A stretch of 64,000 nt of DNA from Thauera sp. 2A1 (GCF_009469595.2 NZ_SSXV01000001.1:186001-250000), one strand, 5' to 3'. Positions 10,375 to 20,353 are shown, numbered from the stretch's first letter. The notes: a model not told the origin generated them from the sequence alone. Made by a program: numbers and translations.

Positions 10375-11439
10375 TCAGCGTACGACCTGGGTCAGCTCGC
10401 CGGCCTTGTAGCGTGCCGCGATCTTTTCCAGCGAGAGCGGCTTGATCCTGCTCGCCATGCCGGCGCAGCCGAAGGCCTCGAAGCGGGCCTTGCACACCAG
10501 CTTTGCGGCTTCGCGCGCGGGCTTGTTGAATTCGCGCGGGTCGAACTTGGACGGGTTCTCGAACAGGAACTTGCGGATCGCGCCGGTCATCGCCAGGCGG
10601 ATGTCGGTGTCGATGTTGATCTTGCGCACGCCGTACTTGATCCCCTGCACGATCTCCTCGACCGGCACGCCGTAGGTTTCCTTCATGTCGCCGCCGTACT
10701 GGCGGATGATCGCGAGCAGCTCCTGCGGCACGCTGCTCGAACCGTGCATCACCAGGTGGGTGTTGGGGATGCGCGCGTGGATGGCCTTGATGCGGTCGAT
10801 GGCGAGGATGTCGCCGGTGGGCTTGCGGGTGAATTTGTAGGCGCCGTGGCTGGTGCCGATGGCGATCGCCAGCGCGTCACAGTCGGTCTGCTTGACGAAG
10901 TCGGCGGCCTGGTCGGGGTCGGTGAGCAGCGCGCTGTGGTCGAGCTTGCCTTCCGCGCCGATGCCGTCTTCCTCGCCCGCCATGCCGGTTTCCAGCGAGC
11001 CCAGGCAGCCCAGCTCGGCTTCGACGGTGACGCCGATGGCGTGCGAGAACTTCACCACCTCGCGCGTGACGGCGACGTTGTAGTCGTAGGAGGAGGGGGT
11101 CTTGCCGTCTTCCATCAGCGAGCCGTCCATCATCACGCTGGAGAAGCCGGAGCGGATCGCGCCCATGCAGATCGCCGGGCTCTGGCCGTGGTCCTGGTGC
11201 ATCACGACGGGGATGTGCGGGTAGGCTTCGATGGCGGCGTCGATCAGGTGGCGCAGGAAGGCCTCGCCGGCGTATTTGCGCGCGCCGGCCGAGGCCTGCA
11301 TGATCACCGGGCTGTCGCACTCGGCTGCCGCTTCCATGATGGCCTGGACCTGTTCGAGGTTGTTGACGTTGAACGCGGGCAGGCCATAGCTGTGTTCAGC
11401 CGCGTGGTCGAGCAGCTGGCGCATGGAAACGAGGGGCAT
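10375..11439 (-). CDS. fba: Class II fructose-bisphosphate aldolase, Calvin-cycle subtype
   Basis: A 354-residue zinc-dependent aldolase that joins or splits triose phosphates, making fructose or sedoheptulose 1,7-bisphosphate in the Calvin cycle. The N-terminus [15 protein letters not shown], the zinc motif HQDHGQS and the ATGA-like C-terminal region match the subtype shared with CbbA proteins. The start at 11439 gives the conserved N-terminus. It is not part of the cbb operon itself but lies 0.9 kb beyond cbbR, downstream of pyk on the same strand, and must serve both glycolysis and carbon fixation if no other copy exists. Confidence 0.96.
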   Translation of the reverse strand: MPLVSMRQLLDHAAEHSYGLPAFNVNNLEQVQAIMEAAAECDSPVIMQASAGARKYAGEAFLRHLIDAAIEAYPHIPVVMHQDHGQSPAICMGAIRSGFSSVMMDGSLMEDGKTPSSYDYNVAVTREVVKFSHAIGVTVEAELGCLGSLETGMAGEEDGIGAEGKLDHSALLTDPDQAADFVKQTDCDALAIAIGTSHGAYKFTRKPTGDILAIDRIKAIHARIPNTHLVMHGSSSVPQELLAIIRQYGGDMKETYGVPVEEIVQGIKYGVRKINIDTDIRLAMTGAIRKFLFENPSKFDPREFNKPAREAAKLVCKARFEAFGCAGMASRIKPLSLEKIAARYKAGELTQVVR

Positions 11440-11580
11440 TTCTGATCTCCGAGGGGCCGGCCGGGGCCGGCAGTGCGGGTGAGGTAAAAGCTGAATTCTA
11501 GCCCGAGCATTCCGGCGCCGGAACGGGCCAACGAGGATAGTCACAAATGGCCGTGCGTGATCGCACGGAGGGATGCGCCC

Positions 11581-13026
11581 TCACTCCAGCGTGCCCGGCG
11601 CCGGATGATCCCCCACCCGCACGATCTTCAGCGTGTTGGTGCCGCCCGAAGCGCCGATCGGCTCGCCGATGGTGAGCACGATGAGATCGCCGTATTCCAC
11701 CACGCCCTGCTCGAGCAGCACCTGCTCGGCTTCCCACAGCAGCACGTCGCGGTCGTGGTGGGTCTGGCTCATCAGCAGCGGATACACCTCGCGGTACAGC
11801 GTCATCTGGTTGCGCGCACGGATCTCGGGCGTCAGCGCATACACCGGCACGCCGCAGTTGAGCCGGCTCATCCACAGCGCGGTCGAGCCGGTCTGGGTGA
11901 GCGAGGCGATGGCCTTCACGTTGAGGTGATAGGCGGTCCACATCGCCGCCATTGCGATCGACTGGTCGATGCGGGTGAAGACGCGGTTCAGCACTTCACG
12001 GTCGAGGCTGACTTCGGCGGACTTTTCCGCTTCCAGGCAGACGCGGCTCATCGCCTCCACCACCTCGATGGGGAACTGGCCGGAGGCCGTCTCCGCCGAC
12101 AGCATCACCGCGTCGGTGCCGTCGAGCACGGCGTTGGCCACGTCCGACACTTCGGCGCGCGTTGGCACCGGGCTGTTGATCATCGACTCCATCATCTGCG
12201 TGGCGGTGATGGTGAGCTTGTTGCGGTCGCGCGCGGCACGGAGCATCTTCTTCTGCAGCGCCGGCACTGCCGCGTCGCCCACCTCCACCGCGAGGTCGCC
12301 GCGCGCCACCATGATGCCGTCGGAGGCGTCGAGGATCTCGTCGAGGTTGGCCACTGCCTCGGTGCGCTCGATCTTGGCGATCAGCAGCGCATCGGCGCCG
12401 GCCGCGCGCATCAACTGACGTGCCATGTACATGTCGGCGGCGCTCTTGGGAAAGGACACGGCGACGAAATCGACGCCGATCTGCGCCGCGGTCTTGATGT
12501 CGTCCATGTCCTTGGCGGTGAGCGCCGGCGCGGTCAGACCGCCGCCCTGGCGGTTGATGCCCTTGTTGTTCGACAGCTCGCCGCCCACCTTCACCACGGT
12601 GCGGATCTCGTGGCCGACGACCCGCGTCACCCCCAGCTTGAGCCGTCCGTCGTCGAGCAGTAGCACGTCGCCCGTCTTCACGTCCTTGGGCAGGTCCTTG
12701 TAGTCCAGCCCCACGCGTTGTGCGTTCCCCAGTTCGCAGCGGGCGTCGAGAATGAACTCGGCGTCCTTTTGCAGTGTCACCTTGCCATCGGCGAAGCGGC
12801 CGACGCGGATCTTCGGGCCCTGCAGGTCGGCGAGGATGCCGACCGGGCGGCCGGCCCGTGCCGAGGCTTCGCGCACGGCCTCGGCGCGGGCGATGTGATC
12901 CTCGGTCTTGCCGTGGGAGAAGTTCATGCGCACCACATCGATGCCGGCGTGCACCATGCGCTCCAGCACCTGCGGATCGGTCGAGGAAGGGCCCAGCGTG
13001 GCGACGATCTTGGTGTGGCGCGGCAT
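11581..13026 (-). CDS. pyk: Pyruvate kinase
   Basis: A 481-residue pyruvate kinase, which converts phosphoenolpyruvate and ADP to pyruvate and ATP. The N-terminal TKIVATLGPSS, the RMNFSHG motif, the catalytic IAKIERTEAV and the MVARGDLAVE segment are intact, and the C-terminal effector domain is complete. It lies 141 bp upstream of fba on the same strand; the two may be cotranscribed. Members of this group respond to sugar-phosphate effectors, which cannot be judged from sequence here. Confidence 0.97.
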   Translation of the reverse strand: MPRHTKIVATLGPSSTDPQVLERMVHAGIDVVRMNFSHGKTEDHIARAEAVREASARAGRPVGILADLQGPKIRVGRFADGKVTLQKDAEFILDARCELGNAQRVGLDYKDLPKDVKTGDVLLLDDGRLKLGVTRVVGHEIRTVVKVGGELSNNKGINRQGGGLTAPALTAKDMDDIKTAAQIGVDFVAVSFPKSAADMYMARQLMRAAGADALLIAKIERTEAVANLDEILDASDGIMVARGDLAVEVGDAAVPALQKKMLRAARDRNKLTITATQMMESMINSPVPTRAEVSDVANAVLDGTDAVMLSAETASGQFPIEVVEAMSRVCLEAEKSAEVSLDREVLNRVFTRIDQSIAMAAMWTAYHLNVKAIASLTQTGSTALWMSRLNCGVPVYALTPEIRARNQMTLYREVYPLLMSQTHHDRDVLLWEAEQVLLEQGVVEYGDLIVLTIGEPIGASGGTNTLKIVRVGDHPAPGTLE

Positions 13027-13137
13027 GTTGTCTCCCGTGATTGTGCTTTTCGGATCCCCGCATTCTAGCGCCCGTCGCTTGGAGCGTTGGCCGGGTGCTG
13101 CGACGGTTTCTTGCCGACAGGCTGCGCTTCGCTGTCC

Positions 13138-13143
13138 TATAAT
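13138..13143 (+). promoter_or_regulatory. Candidate -10 box of the 13171 gene
   Basis: A perfect TATAAT lies 28 bp before the ATG of the small membrane protein gene. No good -35 hexamer is seen at 16-18 bp; TTGCCG sits 21 bp upstream. Confidence 0.35.
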
Positions 13144-13170
13144 GATGTCATCTGGATTGGGGGGCTGATC

Positions 13171-13578
13171 ATGGCGGAAGGGATTGTTTGGGGCGCGCTG
13201 GCACTCATCCTGGTCACGGCGATGGTGCGTTTCTTCGGCCGCAGCAAGCCTGCGCCTAGCGAACCGGTCGCGTTGCGTGAGCTTCATCCGTACCACTGCG
13301 TGTCGATCAAGTCGGCTTCGAATGCCTGTGCAGTGGCAAGACGGTTGGAAGGCTTGCGCTTCCTCGCCCATGAGGCGCCGACGCTGCCGCTGCCGGGCTG
13401 CAGCGCGCTCAATTGCACTTGCACATACGCGCATCACGACGACCGCCGCCACCATGCGCGCCGCAATATCTGGTCGCCCCGGCCGCAGCACGGCGCCCCG
13501 GACGCCGAGGGGGAACTCGACCGTCGCGCCACTGCGGGTCGGCGCAAGACCGACGGGGTATTCCACCCCGCGAGTTGA
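13171..13578 (+). CDS. Small membrane-anchored protein with a Cys/His motif, function unknown
   Basis: A 135-residue protein I cannot name. Residues 5-20 form one hydrophobic N-terminal segment (IVWGALALILVTAMV), so the rest is probably tethered to the inner membrane. The middle holds a cluster of cysteines and histidines, CSALNCTCTYAHHDDRRHHARRN, given here in part: three Cys within six positions then YxHHxDRR. This looks like a metal site or a conserved signature of an uncharacterised family. The C-terminal third is polar and low in complexity. Codon use is like that of its neighbours. Confidence 0.7.
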   Translation: MAEGIVWGALALILVTAMVRFFGRSKPAPSEPVALRELHPYHCVSIKSASNACAVARRLEGLRFLAHEAPTLPLPGCSALNCTCTYAHHDDRRHHARRNIWSPRPQHGAPDAEGELDRRATAGRRKTDGVFHPAS

Positions 13579-13611
13579 GGCCTGCTGGCGCCGGGTTCGC
13601 GTGCTGTGGGT

Positions 13612-15543
13612 TCAGCGCAGCGCGCGAGCGATGAAGTTGCGCGGCACCCGGCTGCGTGGCACGCGGCCGTCGAACCAGGCGCGCACATCCTCGTCCAGGC
13701 CGATGCCGTGCATGTAGTTGTACAGCGCCTTGTTCAAGGCAATGCCCAGCGTGGCGTGGTCGGTGCCGGTAGGGTCGATGAAGCCGACGTCGTTCTTGGC
13801 GAAGCTGATCGGCGGCAGTGGCTTCAGCGTCACGCCGAACTCTTCGGGCTGCTGGCCGACCGGCGAATGCACGGTACAGGCGAAGCGGTGGAAGAATCCC
13901 GAGTGGATGCAGCCGGCCGCGAACAACTGGCGCACGTATTCGAGTGCATCCACGGTGTCCTGCACGGTCTGCGTCGGGAAACCGTACATCAGGTAGGCGT
14001 GCACCAGGATGCCGGCTTCCGCAAAACCGTGGGTGACGCGTGCCACCTGTTCCACCGACACGCCTTTTTTCATCAGCTGCAGCAGCCGGTCCGAGGCGAC
14101 TTCCAGGCCGCCGGAGACGGCGATGCAGCCGCTGTCGGCCAGCAACTGGCACACCTCGGGTGTGAACGACTTCTCGAATCGGATGTTGCCCCACCACGAA
14201 ATTGCGCGCTTGCGCTCGAGCAGCTCGAGCGCGAGCGCCTTCAGCGCTTTCGGCGGTGCGGCCTCGTCGACGAAGTGGAAGCCGCTCTGGCCGGTTTCGG
14301 CGATGATCGCCTCGATGCGGTCCGCCAGGGTTGATGCGGTGGCGCCGTCGTAGCGCGAGATGTAGTCGAGGCTGATGTCGCAGAAGCTGCACTTCTTCCA
14401 GTAGCAGCCGTGCGCCACGGTGAGCTTGTTCCAGCGCCCGTCGGACCAAAGGCGGTGCATCGGGTTGAGCATGTCGAGGACCGACAGGTAGCGGTCGAGC
14501 GGCAGGGCGTCCCAGGTGGGCGTGCCGACTTCGGCGAAGGGAACGTCGGGTTCGGCGAAGTTGATGTAACGCACCTGCCCGCTTTCCGCATCGCGCGCGA
14601 AGGTGCGCACCAGGCGCTGGCGCGAGCGCTTTCCGGCCAGGTGCTCGAGCAGCGCCAGCAGCGGCCGTTCGCCGGCATCCAGCGTGACGTAGTCGAAGAA
14701 ATCGAACACGTGCGGCTCGGCCAGCTCGCGCAGTTCGGTGTTTACGAAGCCGCCACCCAGCACGGTGACGATGGCCGGGTCGAAGGCCTTTGCCGCCTGG
14801 GCGATGCGGAACGCGCCATACACCGACCCGGGGAAAGGCACCGACAGCAGCACCACGGAAGGTGCATGGCGTTCGAGCGCAGCGAGGGTGAGTTGCCGCA
14901 GCGTGTCGTCGACCAGGTTCGGCTGGGCGGACAGCGCGGTGGCCAGCGGCTCGAAGCTGGGCTGGCTCTGCGCCAGGGATTCCGCATAGCGCACGAACTC
15001 GAAGCGCGGATCCACTGCGTCGCGCAGGACGTCGGCAAGGTCGTTGAGGTAGAGCGTGGCCAGGTGACGGGCGCGGTCCTGGGTGCCCAGCGCGCCGAAG
15101 GCCCAGGCCAGCGGATCGCCGCCGGTCGGGTCGTCCGGATCCACGTACACATCGAGCGCATCGAAGCGCGGCCCTTCGGGCAAGAAGGCGCGGCTGGCGA
15201 TGCGGTGCGCAATCGTGGTGTCGCGCCCCTGCAGGAAGGCAATCACCGGATCGATCGTCGCGCGGTAGCGGTCGAAATGCTCGAGGAAGAAGCTCACCAT
15301 CGCCGAGCGCTTGCGGGCCGGCACGGCCTGGGCGCGTTCGCGAATCTGCTCCAGCCCTTCGTGGCTGAACAGTTCGAGCACCAGCGCCAGCGCGAGATCC
15401 TCCTGCACCGCATCGATGCCACGCGAACGTAGGAAGCCGGTGATGTAGGCGGTGGAAGGGTAGGGCGTGTTCAACTGCGTCATCGGCGGGATGACGGAGA
15501 GCACGCGTTGCGGCTGCGGACAGGGGAGGTGTGTGTCGGTCAA
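13612..15543 (-). CDS. B12-binding-domain radical SAM protein
   Basis: A 643-residue radical SAM protein with an N-terminal cobalamin-binding-like region (about 1-290, with VLGGGFVNTE near 265) and a central radical SAM barrel. The cluster motif is CYWKKCSFC, a CX4CX2C spacing instead of the usual CX3CX2C, in the context HGCYWKKCSFCDIS. Substrate unknown. The conserved N-terminus RVLSVIPPMTQLNTPYP requires a start upstream of the first ATG (15483), so I give the TTG at 15543, with low certainty on the exact codon. It stands alone, convergent with the 13171 gene. Confidence 0.85.
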   Translation of the reverse strand: MTDTHLPCPQPQRVLSVIPPMTQLNTPYPSTAYITGFLRSRGIDAVQEDLALALVLELFSHEGLEQIRERAQAVPARKRSAMVSFFLEHFDRYRATIDPVIAFLQGRDTTIAHRIASRAFLPEGPRFDALDVYVDPDDPTGGDPLAWAFGALGTQDRARHLATLYLNDLADVLRDAVDPRFEFVRYAESLAQSQPSFEPLATALSAQPNLVDDTLRQLTLAALERHAPSVVLLSVPFPGSVYGAFRIAQAAKAFDPAIVTVLGGGFVNTELRELAEPHVFDFFDYVTLDAGERPLLALLEHLAGKRSRQRLVRTFARDAESGQVRYINFAEPDVPFAEVGTPTWDALPLDRYLSVLDMLNPMHRLWSDGRWNKLTVAHGCYWKKCSFCDISLDYISRYDGATASTLADRIEAIIAETGQSGFHFVDEAAPPKALKALALELLERKRAISWWGNIRFEKSFTPEVCQLLADSGCIAVSGGLEVASDRLLQLMKKGVSVEQVARVTHGFAEAGILVHAYLMYGFPTQTVQDTVDALEYVRQLFAAGCIHSGFFHRFACTVHSPVGQQPEEFGVTLKPLPPISFAKNDVGFIDPTGTDHATLGIALNKALYNYMHGIGLDEDVRAWFDGRVPRSRVPRNFIARALR

Positions 15544-15660
15544 GGCTGGCAGCGGATCGGGGCGAAGGTGTGAACGATAAATCCACTCGGGCCCAATTGG
15601 CCTGTTTCCGTCGCAGGTGACGAGGCGATCCGTCCGTCTGCTGTTGCCTCGAACCGGGTC

Positions 15661-16653
15661 TTAGGGCTTCGCGGGCGGGGCGTAGGTCCGCACACCGATG
15701 CCGAGTTCCTTCATCAGTTGGCGACTGGATTCGGTCTCGTCGTTCACAAAGCGCGCGAATTGCGCTGGCGTCATCGACATCGGTTGTGCGCCGGCCTTGG
15801 TGAGCTTCTCGCGTACGTCCGGTGCAGCGAGCGCCAGATCGACATCCTTCGCAATCTTGTCGATCACCGCGGCCGGCACCCCGGCAGGCGCCCACAAGCC
15901 GAACCAGGCGGCACTTTCCATGTTCTTCACGCCCGCCTCGGCCATCGTCGGTACCTGCGGCAGTTGAGGTACGCGCTGAGCGCTGGTTACCGCGAGCGCT
16001 GCCAGTTTGCCGTCGCGGATCGCCGACATGGCACCGGCCACCGGCGGGAACCAGAAGGCCGCGTCGCCCTTCGCTACTGCTTCGTTGGCTTCGACGAGTG
16101 ACTTGTAGGGAACGTGGGTGGCGCTGACGCCGGCCTGCTTGCGGAACTGCTCGGCGACGAAATAGATCTGCGTCGTGGGACCCAGCGAGCCGAACTTCAG
16201 CGGCGTCATGCGGGCCTTCGCTGCGAGTTCGGCGACGCTCTTCACGCCCAGGGACGCCGAGGTGACGAGCGCGAACGGCTGCTTTGCGAACGGTGCGACG
16301 GCGACCAGATCCTTGTCCGGATCGTATGGCAGGCCGGAGTACAGACCGGCGTCAACCGCGTAGGACACCGAATGGACCAGCAGCGTATAGCCGTCGGCCC
16401 GCGCCTTGGCGACCGCGTCGACGCCCGGAATGGTCGTCTGGCCGGGACGGTTCTCGACCGAAACCGGCTGCCCCCACGTTTGTGCCAGCTTGTCCACGAC
16501 GATTCGTCCGACGATGTCCGCCGCATTGCCGGCCGGGTAAGGAATGATGACCTTCACCGGTTGCGCCGGAAACGTCGGTGCATTGCCCACCGATGCGCAC
16601 CCCGCGATGCTCAGCGCGACGATACAGGCCGCAGCGATTCTGGATTGCTTCAT
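15661..16653 (-). CDS. Tripartite tricarboxylate (Bug/TctC) family binding protein
   Basis: A 330-residue periplasmic solute-binding protein of the TctC/Bug family that captures a carboxylate for a tripartite tricarboxylate transporter. A lipoprotein signal is visible (SIAGC at 15-19), followed by the family's PVKVIIPYPAGNAADIVGR and the later PQVPTMAEAG. No tctA or tctB membrane genes are nearby, which is common: betaproteobacteria have many orphan Bug proteins. Ligand unknown. Confidence 0.9.
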   Translation of the reverse strand: MKQSRIAAACIVALSIAGCASVGNAPTFPAQPVKVIIPYPAGNAADIVGRIVVDKLAQTWGQPVSVENRPGQTTIPGVDAVAKARADGYTLLVHSVSYAVDAGLYSGLPYDPDKDLVAVAPFAKQPFALVTSASLGVKSVAELAAKARMTPLKFGSLGPTTQIYFVAEQFRKQAGVSATHVPYKSLVEANEAVAKGDAAFWFPPVAGAMSAIRDGKLAALAVTSAQRVPQLPQVPTMAEAGVKNMESAAWFGLWAPAGVPAAVIDKIAKDVDLALAAPDVREKLTKAGAQPMSMTPAQFARFVNDETESSRQLMKELGIGVRTYAPPAKP

Positions 16654-17284
16654 GGTTTGCTCCTCCCCTGACAGACGATGACGACCCGCAGCGAACCGGA
16701 TGCTCGATATCCTGAGTGTGGGTGTCTGAAGTAACGGATCAAGTCTGCACTCGGAGCACTTCAGGCGATCTGATGCTTGTCAAATCAATGCGTTGATCAG
16801 GTCCATGCGTCCATTTTGAGCATACCTTCGCCGGTGTGGCAGCGCGTTCGCCACAATCACCACAGAACGAGCGACAGCATGATCGAGATGGCGGGTTTGT
16901 TCGATGAAGCGGCAAACCGGGGTCAAGATGATCCCGGGCCATCTTTTCGACCAACGAGGCTAGCCGTTAGTGCAACGCCGGCAAGGCGCTCTCGATGCAT
17001 CGCGATCATGCGTACTAGTAGGCGGCTGCGCCCGCTTCTTGACTCAATGCCGCCTGCTCGCACAGAATCATGCCAATCCACGATCACGGCCCTGTAGGGT
17101 CTGAGAGCTGCCTTCACGCAGATTCAAGGTTTATGTTTTGCGGGGGTTTGGCAACCTTGGCTGCTCGGCATGTGCGGTATGCACTGCGGTGATCAAGACC
17201 GGGAAGTCGGCGTCCAACCGCTTCGGACCGTATACAGGAAGCCACCCAAGGCTGTCGTACGGCATTACCTGAAAGGGTCATGCC
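16654..17284. other. 631-bp stretch without a recognisable gene
   Basis: Several short open frames exist on both strands but none has a recognisable domain, a convincing ribosome site or codon use like its neighbours. The stretch is less GC-rich than its flanks and, together with 17285-17939, looks like an accessory islet or decayed gene remnants. No terminal inverted repeats or transposase motifs were found. Confidence 0.5.
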
Positions 17285-17680
17285 ATGCCTGTCAAAAACG
17301 CCATTGTCAAAGGGACTACGCTCGCGGCGCACAAGCAACTCTCCTATGAGAGCCCTCTCGCCGCTTGGCTTCTGAGTGACGGTTGGGAAGTCCTGATACC
17401 TGCAATCGATCACGGCAAGAAGACGGATCTCGTCATCGCTGACGACACTCGCTATTACCGCATTCAGGTCAAGAGTCTCGAGTCCGCCGCAGAAAACGTC
17501 AGAGTAGAGAACAGGTGGAAGGGCGCGAAGATCGACTACGTGGTGTACTTTTCCCGCACAGCTGACTGGGGGTACATCACGCCGGCTTTTGAGGAGGACA
17601 CGAAGCCGTTGAACGCGCCGGACCATCTGCGATTCCATCTCCACCCGAAGAATTTCCTTAAGGCCTTTGCGCGGATATGA
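17285..17680 (+). CDS. PD-(D/E)XK endonuclease-like protein
   Basis: A 131-residue protein resembling the small PD-(D/E)XK family linked to group I intron endonucleases. The diagnostic pattern is LLSDGWEVLIPAIDHGKKTD with catalytic D48, then YRIQVKS with Q61 and K63, a typical D-x12-QxK active site; E22 may complete it. No intron or partner gene is seen nearby. Base composition is lower in GC than the flanking genes, in line with acquisition. Its role, for example in self-defence or DNA repair, is unknown. The 259 bp after it hold only an unsupported 78-codon frame that overlaps its stop. Confidence 0.75.
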   Translation: MPVKNAIVKGTTLAAHKQLSYESPLAAWLLSDGWEVLIPAIDHGKKTDLVIADDTRYYRIQVKSLESAAENVRVENRWKGAKIDYVVYFSRTADWGYITPAFEEDTKPLNAPDHLRFHLHPKNFLKAFARI

Positions 17681-17939
17681 GCCGCGGAAGTTTACGCTTC
17701 GTCGGCGCGGATCAATCTCGTCAGCCCAGCGACTGCGAACATTGGGTCGGAACGGTGATTCATAAGGTGGCGGTTCGAACAGCGACTCGCGAGATATTCG
17801 ATTCTTCTACTGGTTCTGTCGGGTCACCTCTGGAGGAACGTCGCGCGTCGACATTCCTCTGGTGCCGTAGCGTCTCGGGTCAGTTGTATCACCGGGCACG
17901 CAGCATCTTCTGACCCTGCGTGCCTGCGGCCGACGGGTC

Positions 17940-19124
17940 TCAGTCCGCGTAACGTGCCTCGAGCGCCGCGATCGCCGGCAGGGTCTTGCCTTCCAGGAAT
18001 TCGAGGAAGGCGCCGCCGCCGGTGGAGATGTAGCCCACGTCGTCGGCGATGTGGAACTTGGCGATGGCCGCCAGCGTGTCGCCGCCGCCGGCGATGGAGA
18101 AGGCTTCGGAGTGGGCGATGGCCGAGGCCATCATCTTCGTGCCGCCGGCGAACTGGGCGTGTTCGAAGACGCCGACCGGCCCGTTCCAGACGATGGTGCC
18201 GGCGTGCGCGATGATGTCGGCGAGCTTGGCAGACGTCTTGGGGCCGAAGTCGAGGATGCGGTCGTGCGGGCCGACTTCATCCACCGAGATGCGGTTGGCA
18301 CGCGCCAGCGCCGACACTTCGTCGGCCACCACCACGTCGGTGGGCAGCGGCACTTCGGCGCCGCGCGCCTTCATGATGTCCATCACCTGCTGCGCCTCGC
18401 GCACCATCTCCGGCTCGGCGAGCGATTCGCCGATGCGCTTGCCCGCCGCCAGCAGGAAGGTGTTGGCGATGCCGCCGCCGACGATGAGCTGGTCGACCTT
18501 GTCGGCCAGGGTCTTGAGGATGGTGAGCTTGGTGGACACCTTAGCGCCGCCGACGATCGCCACCAGCGGCCGCGCGGGGTTGTGCAGCGCCTTGGACAGC
18601 GCATCGATCTCGGCACCCATCAGGATGCCGGCGCAAGCCACCGGGGCGAAACGGGCGATGCCGTGGGTGGTGGCTTCGGCGCGGTGGGCGGTGCCGAAGG
18701 CGTCGTTGACGTAGACATCGCACAGCGCGGCCATCTTCTTCGCCAGCTCTTCGTTGTCCTTCTTCTCGCCCTTGTTGCAGCGGCAGTTCTCCAGCAGGAG
18801 GACTTCGCCCGGCTTGGCCTCGAAGCCGCCATCCACCCAGTCCGCGACCAGGCGCACCGGCTTGTTCAGCAACTGCCCCAGGCGCACCGCGACCGGAGCC
18901 AGGGTGTCGTCGGGACCGACGGTGCCCTCGGTCGGGCGGCCGAGGTGGGACGTGACCATGACTGCGGCGCCGTTGTCCAGGCAGTACTGGATCGACGGGA
19001 TGGAGGCGCGGATGCGGGTGTCCTCGGTGATGTTGCCGGCGTCGTCCTGCGGCACGTTGAGGTCGGCGCGGATGAACACCTTCTTGCCGCGCACGTCGAG
19101 GTCGGTGAGTTTCTTGACTTGCAT
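17940..19124 (-). CDS. pgk: Phosphoglycerate kinase (complete copy)
   Basis: A complete 394-residue phosphoglycerate kinase. [37 protein letters not shown] and the C-terminal GGGDTLAA phosphate loop are all present. It follows gapA after 64 bp that contain a hairpin (19144-19167), in the conserved order tkt-gap-pgk. It is presumably the glycolytic/gluconeogenic copy, whereas the partial gene at the left edge belongs to the cbb operon. Confidence 0.97.
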   Translation of the reverse strand: MQVKKLTDLDVRGKKVFIRADLNVPQDDAGNITEDTRIRASIPSIQYCLDNGAAVMVTSHLGRPTEGTVGPDDTLAPVAVRLGQLLNKPVRLVADWVDGGFEAKPGEVLLLENCRCNKGEKKDNEELAKKMAALCDVYVNDAFGTAHRAEATTHGIARFAPVACAGILMGAEIDALSKALHNPARPLVAIVGGAKVSTKLTILKTLADKVDQLIVGGGIANTFLLAAGKRIGESLAEPEMVREAQQVMDIMKARGAEVPLPTDVVVADEVSALARANRISVDEVGPHDRILDFGPKTSAKLADIIAHAGTIVWNGPVGVFEHAQFAGGTKMMASAIAHSEAFSIAGGGDTLAAIAKFHIADDVGYISTGGGAFLEFLEGKTLPAIAALEARYAD

Positions 19125-19143
19125 GATTCGCTTCGGTCTCGTG

Positions 19144-19167
19144 AAAACGCCCTGCGGGGCAGGGCGT
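19144..19167 (-). terminator. Intrinsic terminator or attenuator between gapA and pgk
   Basis: On the minus strand, an 8-bp stem ACGCCCTG / CAGGGCGT with loop CCCCG is followed by TTTTCAC. It lies after the gapA stop and 20 bp before the pgk start, so it would lower pgk expression relative to gapA or stabilise the gapA 3' end. Confidence 0.5.
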
Positions 19168-19188
19168 CGGTTCGACTGGATGTCCGTG

Positions 19189-20217
19189 TTACTTGGCGTT
19201 GGCGAAGGCGCGCGCGGCGTCGAGCATGCGGCAGGAGTAACCCCACTCGTTGTCGTACCAGGCCAGCACCTTGACCAGCACCGAGCCGTCTTCGCCCTTG
19301 ATGACGCGGGTCTGGGTCGCGTCGAAGGTGGAGGACACGGTGGTGTGGTTGAAGTCGGAGGACACCAGCGGCTCGGTGTTGACGGCCAGGATGCCCTTCA
19401 GCGGGCCGTTGGCCGCGGCGGTCATCAGCTCGTTGATCTCTTCCTTGGTGGTGGTGCGCTCGGCGGTGAAGGTGAGGTCGACCAGAGAGACGTTGATCGT
19501 CGGGACGCGCAGCGCGAAGCCATCGACCTTGCCGGCGAGCTGCGGCAGCACCAGGCCGACGGCCTTGGCGGCGCCGGTCTTGGTCGGGATGATGTTGGCG
19601 GCGGCGGCGCGCGCGCGGCGCAGGTCCTTGTGGCGCACATCCACGGTCACCTGGTCGTTGGTGTAGGCGTGGATCGTGGTCATCAGGCCCTGCTTGATGC
19701 CGACGCTGTCGGCCAGCACCTTGGCGACCGGGGCCAGGCAGTTGGTGGTGCACGAGGCGTTCGAGACGACGGTCATGTCGCCCTTCAGCACTTCCTCGTT
19801 CACGCCCATCACGATGGTGGTGTCCACGTCGTCACCGCCCGGGGCGGAGATCAGCACGCGCCGGGCGCCCTGGTCGAGCAGGGCCTGCGCCTTGGCCTTG
19901 GTGGTGTAGGCGCCGGTGCATTCGAGCAGCACGTCCACGCCATGGCTGCCCCAGTTGACGCCCTTCGGGTCCTTGGTGGAGTAGAAGGGGATCTTCTTGC
20001 CGTCGATGATGATGATGTTCTCACCCTCGGTGTCGACCGAGGTGGCGAAGCGGCCGTGGGTGGTGTCGTACTTGAGCAGGTGGGCGTTGGTGGTCAGATC
20101 GCCGGAGGCGTTGATGGCGACCACTTCGAATTCGTTCTGCAGCCCCTGCTCGTAGATGGCGCGCAGCGTGCAGCGACCGATACGACCGAAACCGTTGATG
20201 GCGACCTTGATGCTCAT
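19189..20217 (-). CDS. gap: Glyceraldehyde-3-phosphate dehydrogenase, type I
   Basis: A 342-residue GAPDH that oxidises glyceraldehyde 3-phosphate to 1,3-bisphosphoglycerate, or the reverse in carbon fixation. INGFGRIGR at the N-terminus is the nucleotide-binding loop, and the catalytic cysteine lies in [12 protein letters not shown]. It sits between tkt and pgk on the same strand. No second copy is present in the visible part of the cbb operon, so this gene may serve both directions. Confidence 0.97.
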   Translation of the reverse strand: MSIKVAINGFGRIGRCTLRAIYEQGLQNEFEVVAINASGDLTTNAHLLKYDTTHGRFATSVDTEGENIIIIDGKKIPFYSTKDPKGVNWGSHGVDVLLECTGAYTTKAKAQALLDQGARRVLISAPGGDDVDTTIVMGVNEEVLKGDMTVVSNASCTTNCLAPVAKVLADSVGIKQGLMTTIHAYTNDQVTVDVRHKDLRRARAAAANIIPTKTGAAKAVGLVLPQLAGKVDGFALRVPTINVSLVDLTFTAERTTTKEEINELMTAAANGPLKGILAVNTEPLVSSDFNHTTVSSTFDATQTRVIKGEDGSVLVKVLAWYDNEWGYSCRMLDAARAFANAK

Positions 20218-20308
20218 CGATGCTTCTCCCTGAGATAACGGCGAAAAACCGGATGTTGATGTTTGCTGATGCCCTGCCGGCTCGCGCCGGACCGCGCCCT
20301 GATGTGCT

Positions 20309-20341
20309 GCGGGAGCGGTCCGTCTCCGGAGCCGCTCCCGC
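20309..20341 (-). terminator. Stable hairpin between tkt and gap
   Basis: A 10-bp stem GCGGGAGCGG / CCGCTCCCGC, extended inward by TCCG / CGGA, lies in the 136-bp gap between the tkt stop (20354) and the gap start (20217). It has no U tract, so it may stabilise or process mRNA and not act as a classic terminator. Confidence 0.4.
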
Positions 20342-20353
20342 GCGAGGTTCTCG

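Noticed and set aside
16739..17117. Short open frames on both strands that might be transposase remnants
   Set aside because: No DDE, Y1 or serine recombinase motif, and no terminal inverted repeats.
17677..17913. 78-codon frame after the PD-(D/E)XK gene
   Set aside because: It overlaps the stop of the nuclease gene but has no ribosome site, no domain and atypical composition.
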